A stretch of DNA of 64,000 nt from Porphyromonas gingivalis ATCC 33277 (GTDB lineage: Bacteria > Bacteroidota > Bacteroidia > Bacteroidales > Porphyromonadaceae), in assembly GCF_000010505.1 (NCBI RefSeq), contig NC_010729.1, positions 916,501-980,500 of the forward strand, given 5' to 3'. The notes beneath the pieces were generated by a model. The model saw nothing but the letters and a program-made list of their open reading frames with translations, was not told the DNA's origin and ran no database searches. Shown piece after piece: positions 54,775 to 61,111 of this stretch. Numbering within the stretch: the stretch's first letter is position 1; each line of letters begins with the position of its first letter. A program made the position numbers and the translations under genes.

Positions 54775-55227
54775 ATGGAGAATAATAGTTGCTATACCCC
54801 TCTTTGCCCTCGGCGAGAGACCTGCACGCTGTGGCTCAATGCCCTCGCAAGCATCGACAAAGGAGCTACACAGCTCTGCATCACGAACCCCAAGATCATC
54901 GAAGAGGCGGGGGGCTACGACCATTGCCCCCTCTATCACGAGCACAAGCTCAGACAATTTGCTCGGGGTTTGATTTGGACGTATCGGGAGATAACCGTCG
55001 CCCAACTGGAGGAAATTCATGCCGCCCTCATCAGCCACTTCGGATATAGCACGACGGTACGCATGCGCTGTGGTTACGAAGCCATCGGCCCGGAGGAACA
55101 AGCCACCATTGCAGGCCTCTTTGAGTCGCTGGCTCCCGGGGTCGAGCCTCGATACAAGAGCTTCGAAGAGCATTATATCAAGCCTCCGCGAATCGAGGGT
55201 AAAGCAGCGCGCAAACTACTCAAATGA
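54775..55227 (+). CDS. Cysteine-rich DUF6078-like protein
   Basis: The 150-residue protein starts MENNSCYTPLCPRRETCTLW, with cysteines at 6, 11 and 17, and has further cysteines in LCITN and HCPLY, suggesting a zinc site. The middle (KLRQFARGLIWTYREIT, ALISHFGYSTTVRMRCGYEAI) resembles DUF6078 proteins of Bacteroidales from memory. It follows the SNF2 gene by 31 bases. In the reconstructed operon it is directly before mod, with about 74 bases between them. Whether it is part of the defence system or a passenger is open. Confidence 0.7.
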   Translation: MENNSCYTPLCPRRETCTLWLNALASIDKGATQLCITNPKIIEEAGGYDHCPLYHEHKLRQFARGLIWTYREITVAQLEEIHAALISHFGYSTTVRMRCGYEAIGPEEQATIAGLFESLAPGVEPRYKSFEEHYIKPPRIEGKAARKLLK

Positions 55228-55248
55228 GAGTGCTGTATTTTTCCTCCA

Positions 55249-55268
55249 TTGGAAAGTTTATTTTCCAA
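55249..55268 (+). promoter_or_regulatory. Hairpin in the ancestral DUF6078-mod spacer
   Basis: TTGGAAA (55249-55255) pairs with TTTCCAA (55262-55268). It sits in the stretch that was the native leader of mod before the IS insertion and inversion. Confidence 0.35.
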
Positions 55269-55299
55269 CCTTGGAAAAAGAACAGGGGTATTTAATAAT

Positions 55300-56369
55300 A
55301 CGTCAGTTCGATCTAAGCGGAAATAGGAAAGTTAGGGTTTCTGATGATTTCAATATTGAGTTCAGGCTTTTTAGGCAGGATGTTGTAAGCGATGATACCG
55401 GAGATCAGGTTGGTGACAAAATTGTTGACACTGCGATGTCTCGTGTGCTCTATCTGACAGACATTTTTGAGCATATCATTGACCGTTTCGATCAAGGCTC
55501 TCTTTCTCAATAAAACTTTGTCATATAGATGCATCAGGGAGTTCTTCATGTTCTTTTTGATTTTGGTTATCATGTGGATGTCATCGACAAAGAGCCGGTC
55601 AAAAAGGTTTTGGGAAATGTAGCCTCTATCGGCAATGAGTTTGCCAAAAAGATTCTTGGTGAATGTTCCGTCTTTCAGAGGTTCTCTGTCATCACAATTG
55701 CCCGGTGTGATTTGATAGTTGATGATTTCACCCCTGTCGTTGATAACAATATGTAGCTTGAATCCATAAAACCAACCCATGGTGCTTTTGCCTTTTTGAG
55801 CCCATCCCCTCATTGTCCTATGCCCATGAGCTCGTTTGATATGACAAGCCTTCAGTGGGGTGGAATCGATGAAAGAGATGCCTGTACATTGACCCAAACA
55901 ACACATATTGAGAAATGCTATCAGCTTGAAACCTACCCTGCTTTGCAGCTCCACAAAGCGATTATAAGAGACAAGATGTGGGAACTCGGATCGACAAGAA
56001 TGGGTGATGTATTGAAGATAAAAAGCTTTCAAATCTCGGTATCTTGACAGATGAAACAGGATCAGGATGGTCATGACCTCACTGTCCGACATCTTAAACT
56101 TTCTATTCCTGCGTTTTTTGTCTTCCTCTTCGAGGGTCTTTTTCTTGATTGCTTCATCAAAAAGCTTGGAGAAATCATCTATGATGCAAAAAACATCAAC
56201 TATATTTGTCTTCATAAAGTAGCGTTTTGTTTGTTCGTATCTTATTGATTGTCAACAGCTAAGATACAAATAATTCGCTACTTTTTCAAGCATAATGCCC
56301 ACGTTCTTTGGGCGTTTAACCCTAATCAGAAAACAAATTCATTGGCTTTTTCTTACGTCGAACTGACGT
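55300..56369 (-). mobile_element. IS982-family insertion sequence, copy B
   Basis: The element is 1070 bp, in opposite orientation to copy A and with the same 12-bp ends. The left flank TAATAAT (55293-55299) is the reverse complement of ATTATTA beside copy A (34977-34983). The right flank (AAGAAAATGAATG) is MITE interior. It is the right boundary of the 19.2-kb inversion. Confidence 0.92.
55313..56215 (-). CDS. IS982-family transposase, copy B
   Basis: The 300-residue transposase is intact and matches copy A except for EEEDKK in place of EEADKK. The same DDE segments (SFIDSTPLK, LIADRGYIS, KRALIETVNDML) are present. The near-identity explains why the two copies could recombine. Confidence 0.94.
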   Translation of the reverse strand: MKTNIVDVFCIIDDFSKLFDEAIKKKTLEEEDKKRRNRKFKMSDSEVMTILILFHLSRYRDLKAFYLQYITHSCRSEFPHLVSYNRFVELQSRVGFKLIAFLNMCCLGQCTGISFIDSTPLKACHIKRAHGHRTMRGWAQKGKSTMGWFYGFKLHIVINDRGEIINYQITPGNCDDREPLKDGTFTKNLFGKLIADRGYISQNLFDRLFVDDIHMITKIKKNMKNSLMHLYDKVLLRKRALIETVNDMLKNVCQIEHTRHRSVNNFVTNLISGIIAYNILPKKPELNIEIIRNPNFPISA

Positions 56370-56497
56370 AAGAAAATGAATGAACAAAAGTGCCTGCTTA
56401 TTGCGCAAAGGTCCCATTTATTCGTACTTGTTTGATAACCGAGCGTAGCAATCGTTAGGTTTATAAGTGTGTTAACTGTTCAAATGCGATTGCCCTG
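56370..56497. mobile_element. Split MITE, right-hand half
   Basis: About 80 bases of MITE interior (56370-56449) are followed by the 48-bp terminal repeat (56450-56497) and the TSD TTCTCGGATA (56498-56507). The partner repeat is at 36054-36101. The intact element would have been about 176 bp with CAGGGC ends, of the ISAs1-like type. Confidence 0.9.
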
Positions 56498-56613
56498 TTC
56501 TCGGATATTAAAAGAATACCTTTGGTATTACAAACAGATTCTCCAGCCTTATAAAAATTGTTTTCCTCAATTATACTGTATGGGCGATTTAGAAACAAAA
56601 AACCTTTTTATCC

Positions 56614-56659
56614 ACAAAAAAGAAAGTTGCTTCCACTGGTCTCTCGACATGGAAGCAAC
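56614..56659 (-). terminator. Terminator of tnaA
   Basis: GTTGCTTCCA (56626-56635) pairs with TGGAAGCAAC (56650-56659). On the minus strand it is followed by a T-rich run (complement of 56614-56625), 38 bases past the tnaA stop. Confidence 0.8.
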
Positions 56660-56696
56660 CTCCTTTACCGTTTTCTTTATACAGATTTCTTACCGC

Positions 56697-58076
56697 TTAC
56701 TTGGCTTTTTCCAGCTCAACGGTGAAGTGACGCATGATCGGATTCTCATATGTAATCACATAGCCACGTGTAATGCTTTCGCGACGGTCGTATACATTCT
56801 TTACCGCAGCAGCGATAACATCCATGTGGTTGTTCGTATAAGTACGACGCGGAATAGCCAGACGCAGGAGCTCGAGACGCGGATAGCGGTTCTCCTTCGT
56901 CACGGGATCACGGTCTGCAAGGATAGAACCGATCTCAACACCACGGATGCCGGCTTCCAAATATAGTTCAACGCCCAAAGTCTGAGCGATGAACTCTTCT
57001 TTCGGCACATTTGTAAGGATCTTCTTAGCATCAAGGAAAATGGCGTGTCCGCCGGCAGGACGCTGGTAGGGAATACCATATTCGTCCAACTTTTTGCCCA
57101 GATATTCCACCTGTTTGATACGAGTCTCAAGCGTATCGAAGTCGGTACCTTCGTCCAGGCCTTGTGCCAGAGCATTCATATCACGACCGCTCATACCACC
57201 GTAAGTAATAAAGCCTTCGTTCATGATACAGAACATCTGGCAACGCTTGAAGAGCTCTTCATCCTTGAATGCCACGAAACCACCCATATTCACGATAGCG
57301 TCTTTCTTGCTGGACATGGTCATCATATCGGCATACGAATAGATTTCCTTCACGATTTCCTTGATGCTCTTATTTTCATAGCCGGCTTCGCGGGTCTTGA
57401 TGAAGTAGGCATTTTCAGCAAAGCGTGCAGAGTCGATCAGCAGGCGAATACCATAACGATGTGTCAGCTCGCTCACTTCACGTATATTCTTCATAGAAAC
57501 AGGCTGCCCTCCGGCTGTGTTGTTCGTGATCGTGAGCACTACGCAAGGGATCTTTTCCTTAGGAGTCTCTTTCAGTATTTTCTCTAACTTGTTCAGATCC
57601 ATATTGCCCTTGAACGGAAGCTCGATCTGCGTATCGGCAGCTTCGTCGATGGTGCAGTCAGGGGCAAATGCGCGACGGTATTCAATATGCCCTTTAGTCG
57701 TGTCGAAGTGAGAGTTGCCGGGCAGTACATCGCCTTCTTTCACGATAGTGGAGAAAAGTACATTTTCGGCAGCACGACCCTGATGAGTGGGGAGGAAGTA
57801 GTCGAAGCCCAGAATGTCGTGAATGGCATTCTTCATATTATAGTATGAGCGTGCACCTGCATAGCTCTCATCGCCGAGCATCATGGCAGACCATTGGCGG
57901 TCGCTCATAGCACCTGTGCCGGAATCAGTGAGCAAATCGATAAATACATAGTCGCTCTTGAGGAGGAAGAGATTGTAATGGGCTTCCTTGATCCACTGCT
58001 CGCGTTCTTCACGCGTACTCTTGCGGATAGACTCTACCATTTTAATGCGGTAGGATTCTGAAAAAGGTAATTCCAT
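56697..58076 (-). CDS. tnaA: Tryptophanase
   Basis: The 459-residue PLP enzyme splits L-tryptophan into indole, pyruvate and ammonia; indole production is a classical trait of P. gingivalis. Family features include LLTDSGTGAMSDRQW (48-62), LPTHQGRAAENVL (95-107), LTITNNTAGGQPVS (181-194) and the PLP-lysine segment MSSKKDAIVNMGG (254-266). Length is typical. It is monocistronic, with a terminator after it and about 250 bases before the next gene. I found no TnaC-like leader peptide with confidence in the 58077-58328 gap, which does hold a perfect 16-bp palindrome at 58239-58254. Confidence 0.96.
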   Translation of the reverse strand: MELPFSESYRIKMVESIRKSTREEREQWIKEAHYNLFLLKSDYVFIDLLTDSGTGAMSDRQWSAMMLGDESYAGARSYYNMKNAIHDILGFDYFLPTHQGRAAENVLFSTIVKEGDVLPGNSHFDTTKGHIEYRRAFAPDCTIDEAADTQIELPFKGNMDLNKLEKILKETPKEKIPCVVLTITNNTAGGQPVSMKNIREVSELTHRYGIRLLIDSARFAENAYFIKTREAGYENKSIKEIVKEIYSYADMMTMSSKKDAIVNMGGFVAFKDEELFKRCQMFCIMNEGFITYGGMSGRDMNALAQGLDEGTDFDTLETRIKQVEYLGKKLDEYGIPYQRPAGGHAIFLDAKKILTNVPKEEFIAQTLGVELYLEAGIRGVEIGSILADRDPVTKENRYPRLELLRLAIPRRTYTNNHMDVIAAAVKNVYDRRESITRGYVITYENPIMRHFTVELEKAK

Positions 58077-58328
58077 AGGATTGTAACTGTGATTTTGAAG
58101 TTAGTTTTTTCCTGTTATGTTTTAATTGGGCGGCAAGTTAGTCATTTTTTACCGGAGGAGGTTCCTTTTTCCGCTAAATGCGCATAGTGCGGATTCCAGT
58201 CTTAAGAGCAACGATTTGATAAATTCAGGATGAAAAGCTCGAAAGATCTTTCGAAATAAAGTTTTCTCAGACGTTTTATCCGGATCGGCCTCACATCTTT
58301 CTAATGACCGATTCGGAGTAAAAGACTG

Positions 58329-59474
58329 CTATTTGAAGACCAGGTAGCACCAAACCGGAAAGTGATCCGAAGCATGGACCGACTTGTCTACCGTACAGTT
58401 ATATGCCAGAAAACCTGAAGAATAGAGGATATGATCGATACGTACCTTGAAAGCCCCCTGATTAAAAGTAAAGCCCGGGCCACGCCCCGTATCGGAATAC
58501 GCATCTTTCAGGCCCGATGCTATTTTATGGCGAGCATATGATATGGGGGTATCGTTAAAGTCACCGCATACGATCACGTGCTCAGATTCCGAGCACCGGA
58601 TATAATGGCTCACTGAATCAGCCTGAACGGCACGCAGAGCATAGGCCGGCCCCATCTTGGCCGTCATCATCCGACTGAGAGCCGCTGCCTCCCCTTCCCG
58701 CACCATTTTCAGATATTCCGTCCCATCTGCCATTGTCAGGCGGAAACTTTCCAAGTGATTGTTCACGACAAGGACTTTTCGCCCCTGTATATCAACGGTG
58801 TAGGCTGTGGAGCCATTGAATGCGGACTCGTATGGGATGCGGTGCACATCGAGAATGGGATATTTGGACAGAAGCATAAGGCCGCTGCCTTTTCTATCTT
58901 CTCGAGCATGCGACAGTTCCATGTAGCGATATTCGGGAAGATATTTCTTGAAAGTACGTAGCCCCACATAGCGAGAGTTGCTTTTCCGACTCAGTACTGC
59001 CTCCTGCAAGCATACGATATCGGCTCCACTTCCTTTGATATATTTGAGAATAGGATTCGGATCCTCAGAATTGTGAGCACGAAAATCGAATCCCTTGACG
59101 TTATAGGTCATCACCTTGATACGCGACTGCGGAATCGAGGACTCTTTTACCTTTCGATGCAGCGGTATATAAGTGTCGATGGTGCCCCATGTGAAAAGCA
59201 ACAAAAGGGCATTTCCTATAAACCAAACAATCTTGCCTCGCAGTACCCAATATATAACCATCCCGACCTGAGCAGCAAGGAAGAACGGGAAAGCCAAACC
59301 GAAGAAAGCAGATATCGTAATTGTTGCCGGAGATATGAATGGCGACAAGGCAGCCAAGAGATAACAGGACGTAATCCCCAGATTGATAATTACCGAAACA
59401 GAATGGAGCAATGTTCCAATTCTGCCCCTTGCTTTCTTCTTCTTTTTTTCACTCATCTCTTGCAGACGACTCAT
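58329..59474 (-). CDS. Membrane-anchored endonuclease/exonuclease/phosphatase-family protein
   Basis: The 381-residue protein has three or so N-terminal transmembrane helices (about residues 22-100). A DNase-I-like fold follows: VMTYNVKGFDFR (about 125), IVCLQEAVLSRK, VNNHLESFR, GDFNDTP (about 305) and HASDHFPVWCYL at the C-terminus. Substrates in this superfamily range from DNA to phospholipids and phosphoinositides. The membrane anchor suggests an envelope substrate. Its start overlaps the rhomboid stop by 4 bases (ATGA). Confidence 0.86.
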   Translation of the reverse strand: MSRLQEMSEKKKKKARGRIGTLLHSVSVIINLGITSCYLLAALSPFISPATITISAFFGLAFPFFLAAQVGMVIYWVLRGKIVWFIGNALLLLFTWGTIDTYIPLHRKVKESSIPQSRIKVMTYNVKGFDFRAHNSEDPNPILKYIKGSGADIVCLQEAVLSRKSNSRYVGLRTFKKYLPEYRYMELSHAREDRKGSGLMLLSKYPILDVHRIPYESAFNGSTAYTVDIQGRKVLVVNNHLESFRLTMADGTEYLKMVREGEAAALSRMMTAKMGPAYALRAVQADSVSHYIRCSESEHVIVCGDFNDTPISYARHKIASGLKDAYSDTGRGPGFTFNQGAFKVRIDHILYSSGFLAYNCTVDKSVHASDHFPVWCYLVFK

Positions 59475-60385
59475 AAACGCTTGCTTTGGTCGAAGAGATG
59501 ACGCTTCTCTTCGGCAGTCAATGATGCATATCCCGATATACGAATTTTATCGAGGATCTCATCGATGGAAGTCTTTGTTTCTCGTATTTTGGGATCCGTT
59601 CCACTCTTTTTAGCAGCCGGATTGGCCGTTCTTCCTACTCGAAAACGAGGCTTCGAGCATACTTTTCTTCGGCCGGAGAGCGAGCTGAAAAAGTCGGTCA
59701 TGCGATCGAGCAGTCGCTGAAACCAAACCGTGATGTCCTTGCCTCGGGCCAATGAAAGGGCAAACCAGACTCCGAAAGCCGCTCCTCCGATATGTGCCAC
59801 GTGACCACCGAAGTTATCCCCCGTCAATAGCAATACATCCAATACAAAAAGGATGAGAGCCAATGTCGTCAGCTTGATCCGACCTATGAATAACAGATTC
59901 ACTCGCTCCCAGCGAGCATAAAAAGCCACTCCGAAGACAATGGCCATCACGCTGGCAGAAGCTCCGATCAGGGGAAAATGAGACAAACCCAATGAAAAGG
60001 CGTCAGCGAGCAAGACTGCCAATACATAGAGGAATCCTCCGGCCAATCCGCCAAGCAGATAGACACTGACCAGCCTTCTGGGATTCTGATAGCGCAGGAA
60101 AAGCTGTCCGAACCAATAGAGCCACAGCATATTGAAGAAAAGATGCCATAGATCCGAGTGCAGCCATATGTACGTGAATAGCGTCCACGGATGTCTCGAA
60201 AAGGTATATAAATCGGGAGCCAACCAAAGCCACCGCTCCACGATATACGGATCGGCACCCAAAAGAGACAGAAAGGCATGCAAAAGCCAAACGAACAAGG
60301 AGATCAAGACCGTGAATACCATCAAACGAGTATTCATATCAGCCAATCTCAGGCGTTGGCGCAGTTCTCTAATTGTAAGGTCCAT
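59471..60385 (-). CDS. Rhomboid-family intramembrane protease with variant GASAS motif
   Basis: The 304-residue protein has six predicted helices, LHSDLWHLFFNML (about residues 75-87), the nucleophile loop GASAS (Ser143) and GGHVAHIGG (His198). Most rhomboids have GxSG; here Ala follows the serine, a variant whose effect I cannot judge. A soluble tail of about 90 residues follows the last helix. It overlaps the other rhomboid gene by 17 bases and the EEP gene by 4, so all three are translated together. Confidence 0.88.
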   Translation of the reverse strand: MDLTIRELRQRLRLADMNTRLMVFTVLISLFVWLLHAFLSLLGADPYIVERWLWLAPDLYTFSRHPWTLFTYIWLHSDLWHLFFNMLWLYWFGQLFLRYQNPRRLVSVYLLGGLAGGFLYVLAVLLADAFSLGLSHFPLIGASASVMAIVFGVAFYARWERVNLLFIGRIKLTTLALILFVLDVLLLTGDNFGGHVAHIGGAAFGVWFALSLARGKDITVWFQRLLDRMTDFFSSLSGRRKVCSKPRFRVGRTANPAAKKSGTDPKIRETKTSIDEILDKIRISGYASLTAEEKRHLFDQSKRL

Positions 60386-61085
60386 CGATCTCTCCTTTCC
60401 TGCGCCAGAGGAGAATGAGTATAATACCTCCTATCATACCACCCAAATGAGCAAAGTGAGCGATGTTGCTACCACCTGCCATCGGTGCAACACCAAGGAA
60501 CAGCTCTACAAGGCCGTATATAATAACAAACCACTTGGCTTTGATGGGAATGGGGATAAAGAAAAGGTAGATCTCACCATTGGGGAAGAGCATCCCGAAG
60601 GCCAATAGCAACCCGAATACGGCTCCGGAGGCACCGACCGTCGTTGGCAAATTGAGGAAAGCACTCTTGAGCATCTCCGTACCCTCCGGAAAGCGAACAA
60701 ACTCGGCCGGACTGTTCACGATGGGCATCAGATCCACAGCCCATACGATCTGCTGTGCCAATGCAGCCGTAAGACCACAAATAACATAGAAGATGAGGAA
60801 ACGCTTCGCCCCCCAAAACTGCTCTATCAGCCGTCCGAACATCCATAGGGAAAACATATTGAAGAAGAGATGCGAGAGGCCATCATGTAAGAACATATAG
60901 GAAACGAACTGTATGGGATTGAAACTGTCTGCCTGAAAATAATGCAGCCCCATGGTATCGTTCAGATCGATATTGAATCGTGCCTCAAGTACGTAAGTCG
61001 CGAACAGGAATATCGCATTGATGATGATCAGGTTCTGCGTTACGGGTGGAGCAAACTGATAATTCCTTTCTCTAAAGCTATTCAT
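60369..61085 (-). CDS. Rhomboid-family intramembrane serine protease
   Basis: The 238-residue protein is a canonical rhomboid with FLHDGLSHLFFNMFSLW (65-81), catalytic GASGAVFG (Ser153) and AHFAHLGG (His213). It would cut transmembrane substrates within the membrane. It starts 26 bases after the lptD stop, on the same strand, and is followed by a second rhomboid with a 17-base overlap. Tandem rhomboids next to lptD suggest an envelope quality-control role; that is inference. Confidence 0.92.
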   Translation of the reverse strand: MNSFRERNYQFAPPVTQNLIIINAIFLFATYVLEARFNIDLNDTMGLHYFQADSFNPIQFVSYMFLHDGLSHLFFNMFSLWMFGRLIEQFWGAKRFLIFYVICGLTAALAQQIVWAVDLMPIVNSPAEFVRFPEGTEMLKSAFLNLPTTVGASGAVFGLLLAFGMLFPNGEIYLFFIPIPIKAKWFVIIYGLVELFLGVAPMAGGSNIAHFAHLGGMIGGIILILLWRRKGEIDGPYN

Positions 61086-61111
61086 ATTATGGATTGTTCT
61101 TGTTTTCTATT

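Noticed and set aside
51846-55227. DISARM system
   Set aside because: The SNF2 protein resembles DrmD in layout, but drmA, drmB and drmC are not present and the methyltransferase is a type III Mod with a Res partner.
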